Shown here: one piece after another, positions 25,581 to 34,340 of the stretch
Position numbering within the stretch: the first letter of the stretch is position 1
How the letters are laid out: each line of letters opens with the position of its first letter
NCBI GenBank assembly: GCA_033980235.1
Contig: CM067067.1
Location: 29,162,451 to 29,226,450, forward strand
Direction: 5' to 3'
Source of the DNA: Diadema setosum
Taxonomy: Eukaryota > Echinodermata > Echinoidea > Diadematoida > Diadematidae
DNA length: 64,000 nucleotides
Made by a program: the position numbers and the translations under genes
The notes under the pieces: generated by a model
What the model saw: only the letters and a program-made list of their open reading frames with translations
Told to the model about the DNA's origin: nothing
Database searches by the model: none

Positions 25581-27877
25581 ATGATGATAATGATGAAGAA
25601 GAACAACATTCAAATGTGTACTTATAGTGCCACTTCTCTGTAAAGAACATTCAAAGGTGCTTGGATCCCACAATATGTCACAATTACAATGTGTATCTGG
25701 GATCAGATATGATAAACCAAGCCATGATATTCACAACTTCCTCATGAGGACAACTCTGAACATCTGTTTGTCAGAGAGTGAGAGATAGAGAGTGGACATG
25801 ATTATAATGGTTCAAGAGTAGTTGAGAAATGACCCTATTGAGAAAATTCTTTTTAACGAATGCATGAGAACATTCAATGAATAACAATACATTTACAACC
25901 TATATGGTCATAACAAATTAAGGTCTTTTGTCATTTGGGCTGCTCAAATTAGCTGTCTTGGTCACATACATTGTAAGTGAGTCATAAAAAGTGGAGAACC
26001 TCCTCAGTTGTTTGCCTCATGTCAGATTTCACACTTCCTTAAACTATGCCCATTTCCCTAATTTTGTGTAGAAATACTGGATGTATCAATTAAACTATAG
26101 TGTGAGAGAAAAAATGTAAGAATATGTAAGCACACACTGACATCAACAAGTTCATACATTTTACCACTATTTGAATTCAATGCCTTTGAAACTTACAGAT
26201 TTTACATTTATGTGAACCAGTTACTTTATACAATACTACTACAAAACTATATTTCGCTTCATAATTTATCTATCTACAGTACATACAATGGCAATTTTCA
26301 TGACATCAACTTTAACCAAGCATGAAAAATTAATGTTTGTAATTTCAAAATACCTAAAAGTATCTATTAATCCTTGGGTAGAATCACTTTGTATTGTATT
26401 CTGAGATGCACACAATTTCCCTTTAGTCCAAAATACTTTAAGCTCTGGGATTCTTTGCAGCCTTGATTCTTTGTATCTTTAGGCATGCATCAGAGCCTCT
26501 GTGTGGTGTGTTTTCTGAATCATAGACTATTCAGTGTCGAACAGAAGTTTGTTGGTATCATCCAACAAAAATAGAAAATGTTAAAAGTTGCTCTGACTCA
26601 CCTCAAGTCAACGCACAAGTCTGACAAAACAAAACGTGTGTGCATACTCTATGTGGCACCTGTTACCACATATCAGCGTATGGTGAAGTGGCGTAAAATT
26701 CAGCCTCATATCTGCTTGTGACTATGTGCAGTTTACATCAAACACGTCATAACACTTGTGAAAACAGATGCTCAATTTTGAACAGTCTCCAGTACAGAAG
26801 AGATCAATATCATGTCTTTTGCCCATCCTGATGTACTAGGATACCATAAGATAAAGAAAAGCAGTCTATTTTTGCTACTCACCTGGTTTTACGTTGGGAA
26901 TGTCGATGGTATGTGACTTTTTTTTTAGTTTCTCCCTTTCTTTGCTTTTACTCCTCTTCTTGTCGTCAGCCACACCCTTGGATTTCTTTTCCTCACTGCT
27001 GCCTTTAACCTTCTTTTCTTCCACTCCACCCTTCACCTTCTTCTCCTCCTTGATCTTGTCCTTGCTCAGTCTCCTTTCATCTGTCTTTCCATCCTTCTCT
27101 ACACCCTTCACTCTGTCCTTTGGCTTTGTCTTGGCAGATGGAGCAAAACGGCTCTTGAAGAGACTTGGTCTCTTCTTGCCCTTTCCTCTGTAAAAACAAA
27201 ATAGAGCAGAAATCGTAATGAACGACTGTAAAATGAAGAATGTTTGCATGCATTTTAATTTCGTAAATTTCGCGAGCATCAAGATTCGTGAAATTAAAAT
27301 GCACTCGAAAGTTCTCGTCTACACTATACATGCATCGAATGCCACTGGCAATTCGCGAAAAATTTCATGCCATAAAAAAGGCCGTCGGCTCCAATTCGTG
27401 AAAATTTCATGCCACGAATATGTCATTTTTTACAGTATTTTTATATATTTTTTTATATATTTCTCATTGTTAACTGGTAATGCTGAACGTCTGTGGGAAT
27501 GGACACAATTTGACCCTGTTTGGCATGGCATAATTGCAAACAACAACAACTACAACAATGACTGCAACATTCATTACTTTTCCATAGGGCTTCAGAGAAT
27601 TACATGTGATTATTAAGATATCTATTCTGGTCATCATTATTTAGATTGAAAAAAATGACTTGCATTCCATTGTAAATAATTTGGTTTCCTGTTGAGTTCA
27701 GATTGACCACTCCAAGACTATCAGTAGTATGCTGGTAGTCCAACTGGTTTGTGCTATATTGCTTCATTGACCTGGATTTTTTTTTTTTTTTTAATTCCAG
27801 AAAACAAAATGACCTTGTGTTGTAGTCTACAAATATGCCAGCTCACAAAGCAAAAAGAGGATATGAGAAGTAAACAT

Positions 27878-27912
<35 letters not shown>

Positions 27913-30900
27913 TATGTCTATGATCAAGGGAGGAAAATGAAGTTCCATCTTTCTGTTTTTTAACATACCAATAGCTGGTATGACTTTTGCTTTCAAATCC
28001 ACTGTTAAAGGGAAGATAAACCCCAAGAGCAATGTGGATTGAGTGAAAGCAGCAACATTAGTAGAACACATCAGTGAAAGTTTGAGAAAAATCGGACAAT
28101 CGATGCAAAAGTTATGAATTTTTAAAGTTTTGGTGTTGGAACCGCTGGATGAGGAGACTACTACAGGATATGACGTATGAGTGGACAACAATACAAAGAA
28201 AATATAAAGGATATTCAACAAAAATTCACTTTTCTAGAATTATGAAAGAGCAGTGGACCAACCGCTTTCAGAAACCAGGGGGAATAATTGCTACCCTTAA
28301 CATATGTCAATATCAAGTTGATGGAATTTGTAATTTTCATGAAAAATTTATTTTTGTAGTATTTTCTTTATATTTTCTTGATATTGTAGTCCACTCATAC
28401 GTCATAACCTCTAGTAGTCTCCTCATCTAGCGGTTCCAACACCAAAACTTTAAAAATTCATAACTTTTGCATCGATTGTCCGATTTTCTTCAAACTTTCA
28501 CTGATGTGTTCTACTAATGTTGCTGCTTTCACTCAATCCACATTGCTCTTGGGGTTTATCTTCCCTTTAAAGCTGTACATGTAGTCACATGTATCCTATC
28601 TCCTATTTTGATATGTGTGTATAAAGGATAAGTGTGAGTTCACTATGCTAAAGAAAATGAACTACTTCTAACAGCATGTACATGCCATACATTGAAAAAA
28701 AAAAGAACATGAAAAAGACATGAAGTATATTCTGTGACTCCTTTCATACAGAGAGAGAGAGAGAGAGAGACAGACAGAGAGACAGAGAGAAGAACTTTTC
28801 TCTGGTCTCTGTTCTAATATCTGGCAGCTACTGCGTACTAGCAAGTAGGTACTAATAGGTCTCAAAATTTGACTTTACAGTCGTTGGAAATCCATGTTGT
28901 TGCTTTGTTTTGTTGTTGTCATTGTTGTTGGGGGCATCTCTTGTGAGGCATGAGTAAAGCTTGTCAGGCTTATGAGCCTGACGAAGACTCCTAAGGCATG
29001 AGTCTCATGCCTAATGCAATGTCAGAGACTGGGTAGATAATTACACAAAACTTTGTGAGCACACTAGAGAACTTGACTTCATCCATCAGTAGCCACAGTC
29101 TGTAGTGAGGACTTCTTCACAAACTGTACCTCCAGCTATCTGGGTCACAAGATGCCACAAATCTTTCTGGACACCGGTTGGCAAGCTCTATTCCCATGTG
29201 CATGGACTGTCAGGGTTGAGTGTAATGCCAGAGCACTAGCACTCATCATTCAATACAGGAAGTAAACTAATATATATCACTTTCTTCCTGGAGTCATCCT
29301 TCAGTAGACAATAAGGAAATCAAGGTATGCAGTGTACACTATATACTACCCGCAGAATTATATCTGTACTCACTGTCTTTATTTACAATGACCCGAGTTT
29401 TAAATGGATATGCCACTGACTAAATAGGGCAGAAGCTTGTGGAGATATTCTAGCATGATATGCATAGGTAACAATTGCAATCACTACTTGTTAACTTTCT
29501 CTGTCAGTCAAATAAATTTTCACAAATAAGGTAAGGTGGGAAAGATTGATTAAACATTCAATTTTATAATGAAATCCCAACATCCCTCTTCTGGACAATA
29601 GAGGCAATTGCAACTAGTTCTCAAAAGAAGGAGACAGATATTAGTGCAGTGAAGAGTACGTTATGGATAACTGCATCATATGAATTAAGCCTACATTACT
29701 ATCTAGGTCCTATATACGAGATGCATGCAAGCCAAACAAATATACCGGTAGCTGAGTTGTACACATACCTTTCATCATCTTCTTCTGAGAAGCTTTCCGC
29801 CTCAAATGTCTTGTATCCTTTCTCTTTTTTCTTCTTGTCAATCTCCTTTTTCTCCCTCTTTAGCTTGAATGGGTCTTTCTCTCCATAAGAGTCTGAATCT
29901 GTGAGAGAGAAGGAGAGCAAATACAGGGTGTGCATGACATCAGGTTTTATAGTTAGAATTTTCATACACAACAGAAGAAAGACGCATAATGAAGTGTAAT
30001 CGCAATGACAATAAAGTTTACTCCCTAATAAATAAACTTCCTAGAATAAAAACTTCATGACTTTCAATTTCAAAATCAGAAAATAAAGCATACCACAAGC
30101 AGTTATAATTTAAAATATTATTTCAAAAATACTATATTTTAATAATATCTCAGATCCAGCATCTAATATTCAAGTGTACCTCTTACAGTGTATCGATAGA
30201 CCAACTTGAATTACTCACACCTTGCCACATCTCTTGATATCTGGAGTGACGCTGCTTAAAATGTCATATAATGGGCAATTACAATGATGCCAACAAGACC
30301 CCACAGTGATTTACACTATGAAATTATAGGAATATTCCCTAAAGCTTTTGGCTTTGTTTCATTGCTTAGTTTAAACCATATCCTTGAGAGAGAGAGAGAG
30401 AAAAAACTTTTTTTTTTTTTTCAGTGATGGCACTTCTTAAAACTCTAAAATTTCCAAATAATTGGCCATTCCTTCTATAGTGCTCTATGTGGGGGCATCA
30501 TCAAGGTGATATTTACGAAACTCTAAACAGGATGGAAAGATTGACTACAATATGAGCTAATCCTCGTGGCAAGACAATCATGGGTCTCCACGTCACTCTT
30601 TATTTTGAACTGAAGAAGACCACACACCTTCTAAGAAGAACTGCACTGCCCTGCATTTTACAGAATTTCTTGAGATTGTATACACTGAGATCAAAAGTAA
30701 TCTTGCACAGAAATGTGAGGTTTGTTTCCTGCTATTCTGAATTTAAAAAATATTTCCACCCAACAAAATATAATTGCTGAAGTCAAGTCTCATGATCAAA
30801 ATAATATGACGCTAACGCACCAAAGAAGTTTTGCATTGCACCCGTTGAACAATCGTTATTTGTAGTTTATGGTCAAAACAGAGTCAAAAGCAGGCTTTTG

Positions 30901-33900
30901 GTATAATATTTGTCTATTTGTGCTGATACTATCGGGAGGGGGACTTATTAGTTCAGTCTACCCATAAGAACAAATGTAAAACACATATATGTCTGATGTT
31001 CTGATACATTGGTCACTAGAGCAGTATACTGATTTTCTGAAAATTTGCACATGCATGTGTACTTCCTTTTAATCACAGCAACTCACATTCTTTTCCTATG
31101 GTCTTGTCTTAAGGCTGGCTATGCCTCCCAACAACACAAACAGTAAAGCAAAAAGTGCATTTCACCAACAGAAAAAAAGAATCAATTAACAGAAGACCAG
31201 GGAAATTGATTTCATCACCAAGTATGATGGCAGGAAACATTCATGGATATTCCAAAAATATTCTAAAGTGCTGATAATGCAGAACTCATACAATACTTAT
31301 CATAGTGCTAGAGTAACCCTCCCCCCCCCCAAAAAAAAAAAAAAGAAGAAAAAAAAAACCAAACAAACAAACCAACAACAGCAAACATGTCCAGTTGTAA
31401 ACTGTTTAAGATTACAATTATTTAGGTTTTTGTACTAATGTGGAATATGTTAAGTTGCTTCTCTTAAAAGATTGTCTCTATTTCAGCAATTTAAGCAGTA
31501 AAAGAACAGCTGCATTGGAATGTTGTCATTCAGTGACTCAAATATCTACTAAATATTTCACCAGAGAAGACTATAAAAAGAGCATTGCATCATTTTTCTA
31601 TTTTATAATGAAAAAAAAAATTTCTATAGATCTGCAAACTTCCAAAGATCTTTGAAATAAAAAGAGTATGTGTGTGTGTGTACTTCCTGAAAATCCCCCA
31701 ATGCCTACGTGTATAATTTAGTAAGTTTGATTGAATGGTTTATTGATCATCAAACTTCACAGCCAAATGGCTGAATTGCATCTGAACTACAATGAGACAA
31801 AATAAATTACATAAATATATACAAAACACGAACGAAATACAATTATTACAACAACAACAACAACAACAACAAATCATCAGTACAGGTACATCAATAGTGG
31901 CAATACATATATAAATCATATTAAAACAAAGGCAGAGTTGAGTGGGAAAAGAAAATCAAACCCGTTTTACAAATGTACCTTACATTGTACTGAATATCCT
32001 CCATTACTGACATATCACAAACCTTTCAGCTAATAAAAAGGGTAAGAGAAGAAGAGAAAAGTATATTTATAAATACGTGCTTATTCAACTGGACACAAGA
32101 TTGGACTTTCCTACTTCACCATTACCTTGAAAAAAGTTAAGACACACATGACATCTTGGCCTATGTAATTTGGATTCGTGGTTATCTCAATTAGACTGTT
32201 CACTTTTCAGATGGACTATTTCTGTACATCTGTGACACACATCTGATTTAATCTCCTTAACTAATTAGCACTTTCACGGTACAATTCAGGAGAAGAATAA
32301 ATCCCTCTTTGACACATGAGCACAACTCTCAGGAACATAGTGTCCCTCATATCATCAGGTAGCATGGTCTTGTGAGTACCAGACACTTCCCATCAAAACA
32401 TCATGAGTCAAAGAAAAACAGTCATACACCTAACTCTTCTGACAAACATCCATGAAAGGGCAAAATAATCTATTTCTAAGATTGTAAGACTACTCATTGT
32501 CTTTGCATAGAATCTGAAAAGGAGATTTGTTAATTTGTAAATATAAAGAATGTTCATTGAAACCATGTATTCACATTTTCTCAATACTTTTAAAGACATA
32601 AGAGCTAAGGGACTCTATGTCTACAGAACACAGAGAGGAAGAAACTAGTTATAGCCCTATGTGTGCCACCCAAGCTGCCCATCTTACAAAGTACACTGTA
32701 CATACATCCTCTCTTAGAGCTCATCAGAAAAGCCATTGTATTAAAGCAGCTTCTAACATTGCTATGGGGATAGATTTGGATAGTAATACTGTTGATTCAA
32801 AGAGATAGCAAGGACAAATTGGTACAGTTTGTGGATCATAGGAGGAAAAGTCAATGAGCAGAGGTTTAAATTGAATGAGCAAAAGGTTGAAAAGTGATTG
32901 TTTTGGAGCTTCTCTAACTCATCATTACTGCGCATTAACAACATTCAACAAAGTATTTACAAAAAATGCATATGTCAGACAACTACAAAGACTTCAAAAT
33001 GGTTAAGTTTACGGTTTATTCTGAAAGACAAATGCATTAATAGCTTTACCAAGGGTTAATCCTCTATGTTTGCCAAGGCCCCTGAGAACTTTTTTCTTTC
33101 AATCTGAGATGAGATGATAATCAACATTAAAATGGCCTAAATTTCTCTTTTTTTTTTACTATTCAGATTCCACTGACAGTTTCACTGACTATTGCTTTTG
33201 TTTTGTACACTGCTTTTTACAATACTGATTTCTACTTTAATGAGAAAAAATGAAAAAGTATAGAATATATATCTATGATCAAACATTAGAAACTACAGAA
33301 ACTTTTTGCAACTTTATAAGCAGCATGAGACTATCCAATCAGGAAAAAAAAACCTGCAGAATATTCCTAGTGCAGTATACAAAATGCTGGCATACATGTA
33401 TCATAGTACTTCCTCAAAGTGTGGATGTCAAAAACAAAACAAAACAAACAAACAACCTTGTAATTGGAGCCACTCCTGTCACTGTCCTACATGAATTGGA
33501 TAATGTATGTAGCATAGAGCATATTTTTTTTCAAGGTGTATCTCTCCTAAACTATAATCCTCTATAAGAGTGAATAGGATTTCACAAGACATATAACAAA
33601 ACCAAGGACAGTTTACTCAAGAATCAAGTAAATGTTGCTCCCTGATCAATGCCTGCCATACACATACATGTATAATTATGTTTGTGGGGAAGGAAGGAGA
33701 TATGAAATAATAAGAATACTAAAGAGTACTGTTTGATCTTCATAGCAAGTTCTGACTCTCAAACATTCTATTAGAAATGATGAACACACAAATTATCCAA
33801 TCTGCAGGGCAAGCCATTAGGGGGAAAAATCACAGATTACAGAAGGTCCATGCTACAAGATTAAGAAAAGTATGATTTAGTTTATGATTTTTACCGTAGG

Positions 33901-34340
33901 TCTGTCAGTACAACTGGACAAAATGAGTGACTGGTTTTGGCACAGCAATCATTACAGCACAGCATAGCCCCTTTCTACCTACCAAATAAAAACACTTTCA
34001 TCATGTGTGCACAGGAACAAAGCTGTGGAGCTCACAATGATGCCTGAATTATGATGCAACAAATCACACGACAATCACAACTCCACAAAGAGATATATGT
34101 CCAAATTTGTTGCTTGCAGAGTGTGCTATCTTCAGCTGGCTCTTTATATTTCAGTTTACATAAGGCTGGTCTAGATATATACTATAATCCCTCTCTCCAA
34201 GGGAATTAGTGCAGCAACTACACAGTCCAACAATCCGATGAAATTCACTGAAATACATTTTCCTACCACGACCCTTAACTTGATAATGAACACACACCAT
34301 TAATACAGTACTCACTTTTCTTCTTTACTTTGGATGCCAT
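121..34340 (-). CDS. RALBP1: RalA-binding protein 1 (RalBP1/RLIP76) orthologue, complete 15-exon CDS
   Basis: Effector of the small GTPases RalA/RalB and GTPase-activating protein for Rac1/Cdc42; in vertebrates it links Ral to endocytosis and membrane-cytoskeleton control (family knowledge). Fifteen coding exons (listed separately) join in consistent phase to 2253 nt, 750 residues plus TGA; human RALBP1 is about 655. Order: basic/charged N-terminus (residues 1-150), RhoGAP domain (about 158-345) with the arginine-finger motif GIYRLSG (Arg199), Ral-binding helical hairpin (about 353-406, LWEVQRVVTQLKRKL), a long Lys/Glu-rich linker (403-520), then coiled coil (521-640) and a charged tail. The ATG at 34340 opens MASKVKKK; no in-frame upstream extension is evident, but 5' UTR exons cannot be excluded. 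Similarity to the vertebrate protein is clear in every core exon; exons 11 and 12 have no clear counterpart. The start context (T at -3, G at +4) is only moderate. Confidence 0.95.
905..1342. mobile_element. Foldback MITE, family A, left-truncated copy (RALBP1 intron)
   Basis: Two inverted arms face each other: 905-960 (cagtcactgctggatgagaa...) and 1130-1220, with the rest of the right arm ending in CCTTTAA at 1342. The arms share the text of the copies at 28005 and 48502, including attcataacttttaaa and tgatgtgttct. The left outer arm is missing. Confidence 0.75.
1727..1789 (-). CDS. RALBP1: RALBP1 exon 14
   Basis: Residues 595-615, EDEEELHKILEGLIRENEEL, matching vertebrate EDEEELQIILEDLQRQNEEL. 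Acceptor aatcctcag, donor gtaggt; 63 bases, phase 0 at both ends. Confidence 0.93.
2666..2886 (-). CDS. RALBP1: RALBP1 exon 13 (C-terminal coiled coil)
   Basis: Residues 521-594. EMVKLLLLSQAEVVAEKEEL then IEAEQQEIARLQSAI, matching the vertebrate coiled coil, then a Ser/Glu tail. Acceptor catgacag. The donor must be AGT|gtatcc at 2665 because only this phase joins exon 14 in frame. A better-looking gtgaga 12 bases upstream would lead to an immediate stop. Confidence 0.85.
3452..3643 (-). CDS. RALBP1: RALBP1 exon 12 (acidic linker)
   Basis: Residues 457-520, strongly acidic (many Glu, with EEK, EKEPPEE and EEAEE runs), probably disordered. Acceptor ttgtttcag, donor gtgaga; phase 1 at both ends, so it could be skipped without a frameshift. 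Confidence 0.88.
3788..4152. mobile_element. Foldback MITE with TTAA target site, family C
   Basis: Terminal inverted repeats AGGGGAGGGCTAGTAAC / GTTACTAGCCTTCCCCT are flanked by TTAA on both sides. The long inner arms (about 150 bases) are nearly perfect inverses, so most of the 365-bp element folds on itself. No coding capacity. Lies in the intron between exons 11 and 12. Confidence 0.85.
4815..4977 (-). CDS. RALBP1: RALBP1 exon 11 (charged linker)
   Basis: Residues 403-456. Opens LRVSRRVSE, completing the Ral-binding helix, then becomes a Lys/Glu/Ser/Pro-rich linker with no match I recognise. Acceptor gtcatccag, donor gtaagt. Confidence 0.88.
5668..5724 (-). CDS. RALBP1: RALBP1 exon 10 (Ral-binding helix 2)
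   Basis: Residues 384-402, HLWEVQRVVTQLKRK, matching vertebrate RLWEVQRILTALKRK, the second helix of the Ral-binding hairpin. Acceptor attacag, donor gtaagt. Phase 0 at both ends. Confidence 0.94.
6556..6645. repeat. (TCA)n microsatellite
   Basis: Near-perfect trinucleotide run of about 28 units with one CTA interruption, in the intron between exons 9 and 10. Confidence 0.98.
7546..7627 (-). CDS. RALBP1: RALBP1 exon 9 (Ral-binding helix 1)
   Basis: Residues 356-383, EIEDELLRHETILAKMHEDL, aligning with the first helix of the vertebrate Ral-binding hairpin (EEIRRQEFLLNCLHRDL). Acceptor cattgcag, donor gtaaat. Confidence 0.92.
8339..8398 (-). CDS. RALBP1: RALBP1 exon 8
   Basis: Residues 336-355, CPKPLEWIPGSVFEMPETT, equivalent to vertebrate VMKPLRWSNMATMPTLPET. 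Acceptor ctgtattag, donor gtgagt; only 60 bases. Confidence 0.9.
9111..9159. repeat. (GT)n microsatellite
   Basis: Alternating GT run with a few interruptions in the intron between exons 7 and 8. Confidence 0.95.
9695..9855. repeat. Purine-rich (GA)n tract with short (TA)n
   Basis: Degenerate GAGA/GACA-rich sequence with an ATATAT core at about 9735-9749. Same intron as the (GT)n. Confidence 0.85.
10867..10997 (-). CDS. RALBP1: RALBP1 exon 7
   Basis: Residues 293-335. MTIQNLSIVMCPTLRVS is the RhoGAP NL-x(n)-P motif region and LFGDVVLK closes the domain. Acceptor tgacag, donor gtgaga. Phase 0 in, 2 out. Confidence 0.95.
11964..12064 (-). CDS. RALBP1: RALBP1 exon 6
   Basis: Residues 259-292, ending LISWLMVHLAHVLEK, the RhoGAP core helix matching vertebrate LISWLIVHMDHVIAK. 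Acceptor atctgaag, donor gtaaat. Confidence 0.94.
12778..13553. mobile_element. Non-autonomous DNA transposon with GTAACGTTAC subterminal repeats
   Basis: Terminal inverted repeats GGGCAATTCCGCRGTTAG at both ends, bounded by a 4-bp direct repeat ATAA (12774-12777 and 13554-13557). Inside, GTAACGTTACTAACC occurs four times (13146, 13161, 13348 and 13527). The right end is extended by the last of these repeats. No coding capacity. Lies in the intron between exons 5 and 6. Confidence 0.8.
13668..13871 (-). CDS. RALBP1: RALBP1 exon 5 (RhoGAP catalytic arginine)
   Basis: Residues 191-258. Contains the arginine-finger loop GIYRLSGVKSKV (Arg199) and the conserved SLLKLYLRELPE helix. Acceptor tcttgtag, donor gtgagc. 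Phase 1 at both ends. Confidence 0.96.
14501..15007. mobile_element. MITE with TTAA target site, family E
   Basis: Starts TTAACTCTTTATGTGCCA and ends TGGCACATAAAGAGTTAA, a perfect 18-bp inverted repeat including TTAA. The 507-bp interior has no recognisable coding. Lies in RALBP1 intron 4. Confidence 0.85.
17073..17126. repeat. Perfect hairpin at the 5' junction of a LINE fragment
   Basis: Arms 17073-17095 and 17104-17126 are perfect 23-bp inverses around an 8-base loop. The 3' arm includes the LINE target-site duplication GCATGAAATGCA (17102-17113) plus 13 further bases that copy the complement of the upstream flank. Confidence 0.9.
17127..17464 (+). mobile_element. 5'-truncated non-LTR retrotransposon, 3' end of RT ORF
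   Basis: Encodes the C-terminal tail typical of endonuclease-RT elements: RRRWRWIGHVLRKE, then after a one-base frameshift near 17310 WRRTVEREMRDLNHTWGTLQ and DRAKWQTFVAALRAYGITG, a stop, and a (TAAG)n tail. A 12-bp direct repeat GCATGAAATGCA at 17102-17113 and 17466-17477 is the likely target-site duplication. Plus strand, so antisense to RALBP1. Confidence 0.88.
18554..19600. mobile_element. GTGACC-type DNA element, copy 1, interrupted by a MITE
   Basis: Ends in inverted repeats TGTGACCYTGCATCAC / GTGATGCATGGTCACA extended by about 20 further bases (AAACCAACAAAAAGT). Interior 18590-18760 and 19190-19560 matches the inverted copy at 20400-22060 and the partial copy at 51251-51661. A TTAA MITE (18764-19137) is inserted within it. 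Confidence 0.8.
18764..19137. mobile_element. Foldback MITE, family B, copy 1 (nested)
   Basis: Flanked by TTAA; ends GGGATAGTACAGTTTTGGT / ACCAATACTGTACCATCCC. Its interior shares long blocks with the copy at 25081-25473. Inserted in the GTGACC-type element. Confidence 0.82.
20400..22060. mobile_element. GTGACC-type DNA element, inverted copy 2, split by an X-box element
   Basis: 20400-20786 is the reverse complement of interior blocks of copy 1, and 22011-22060 carries the terminal repeat ending in TGCAGGGTCACA. Between them lies the ATACCCCCGC-ended element. The left terminus is truncated. Confidence 0.72.
20789..22010. mobile_element. DNA element with ATACCCCCGC ends carrying a 146-bp tandem array of X-box motifs
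   Basis: Terminal ATACCCCCGC at the left and its inverse GCGGGGGTAT at the right. Inside are six units of about 146 bp, each with a site related to GTTACCATGGCAAC: exact at 21045, 21191 and 21469, one mismatch (terminal T) at 21340 and 21763, degenerate at about 21616. The right end has a GACAGACCGACC and (CCCG)n segment. No coding capacity seen. Confidence 0.78.
22203..22221. repeat. Poly-C tract
   Basis: Uninterrupted run of C on the plus strand; other G/C homopolymers lie at 1854-1867, 7415-7428, 16103-16118 and 35706-35722. Confidence 0.95.
22299..22379. repeat. (CAA)n microsatellite
   Basis: About 27 CAA units with two TAA interruptions, ending 32 bases from the donor side of RALBP1 exon 4 (reads as (GTT)n in the transcript). 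Confidence 0.98.
22412..22522 (-). CDS. RALBP1: RALBP1 exon 4 (start of RhoGAP domain)
   Basis: Residues 154-190, FGAPFEDAV...LPRVVRECIDCVEEYG, the first RhoGAP helices. Acceptor catttcag, donor gtaatc. An 80-bp (CAA/GTT)n microsatellite lies 33 bases inside the downstream intron. Confidence 0.95.
24275..24845. mobile_element. MITE with AGGCGTTTTCAC ends
   Basis: AGGCGTTTTCAC (24276) and its inverse GTGAAAACGCCT (to 24844) are bounded by an ACT direct repeat. A second left-end motif, CGTTTTCACATCAGCCCGAT, lies at about 24356 and is a longer inverse of the right end. GCGCGCTATTT repeats fill the interior. In RALBP1 intron 3. Confidence 0.75.
25081..25473. mobile_element. Foldback MITE, family B, copy 2
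   Basis: Flanked by TTAA; ends AGGGATCGTATAGTTTTGGT / ACCAATACTGTACCATCCCT. The central inverted arms contain tccaaaacagagcaattgta and its near-inverse. A (GAT)n tract follows at 25517-25593. Confidence 0.85.
25517..25593. repeat. (GAT)n microsatellite
   Basis: GATGAC/GATGAT units over about 77 bases in RALBP1 intron 3. Confidence 0.95.
26883..27187 (-). CDS. RALBP1: RALBP1 exon 3
   Basis: Residues 52-153. Begins with a basic KKRPSLFKSRF-type segment, continues with lysine-rich imperfect repeats built on EEKKVKG/EEKKSKG, and ends in IDIPNVKP, the conserved lead-in to the RhoGAP domain. Acceptor tttttacag, donor gtgagt. The repeats resemble the KEEKHKEEKHKEEK stretch of the vertebrate protein in style and position. 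Confidence 0.93.
27881..27911. repeat. (TG)n microsatellite
   Basis: Perfect alternating run of 15 TG units. Confidence 0.97.
28005..28570. mobile_element. Foldback MITE, family A, full-length copy
   Basis: Flanked by TTAA. Terminal AGGGAAGATAAACCCC / GGGGTTTATCTTCCCT begin inverted arms of about 190 bases that are nearly identical (caatgtggattgagtgaaag and its inverse, aaagttatgaatttttaaag and its inverse). Interior of about 170 bases. Best-preserved member of the family; in RALBP1 intron 2. Confidence 0.9.
28749..28791. repeat. (GA)n microsatellite
   Basis: GAGA run with GACA variants. Confidence 0.92.
29769..29898 (-). CDS. RALBP1: RALBP1 exon 2
   Basis: Residues 9-51, Lys/Glu-rich, ending in GYKTFEAESFSEEDDE, which corresponds to the vertebrate GYAAFQEDSSGDEAE segment. 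Acceptor ctctcacag, donor gtatgt. Enters in phase 1 and leaves in phase 2. Confidence 0.92.
29899..34315. other. RALBP1 intron 1
   Basis: AT-rich. Holds a (GA)n tract near 30388, poly-C/A near 31320, a (CAA)n run at about 31850-31871 and (AAAAC)n near 33432. The stretch 31733-31830 reads on the minus strand like the 3' tail of a non-LTR element (gcaattcagccatttggctg followed by aataaacc), but I cannot assign it. No exon was recognised. Confidence 0.5.
34316..34340 (-). CDS. RALBP1: RALBP1 exon 1 (coding part)
   Basis: Encodes MASKVKKK plus one base of codon 9; the donor gtgagt follows directly. It is short, but its phase (1) fits exon 2 and the basic N-terminus matches the family. The 5' UTR boundary cannot be seen. 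Confidence 0.8.

Noticed and set aside
25217..25627. 136-codon plus-strand frame with an Asp-rich tail
   Set aside because: It is made of foldback MITE family B sequence followed by a (GAT)n run.
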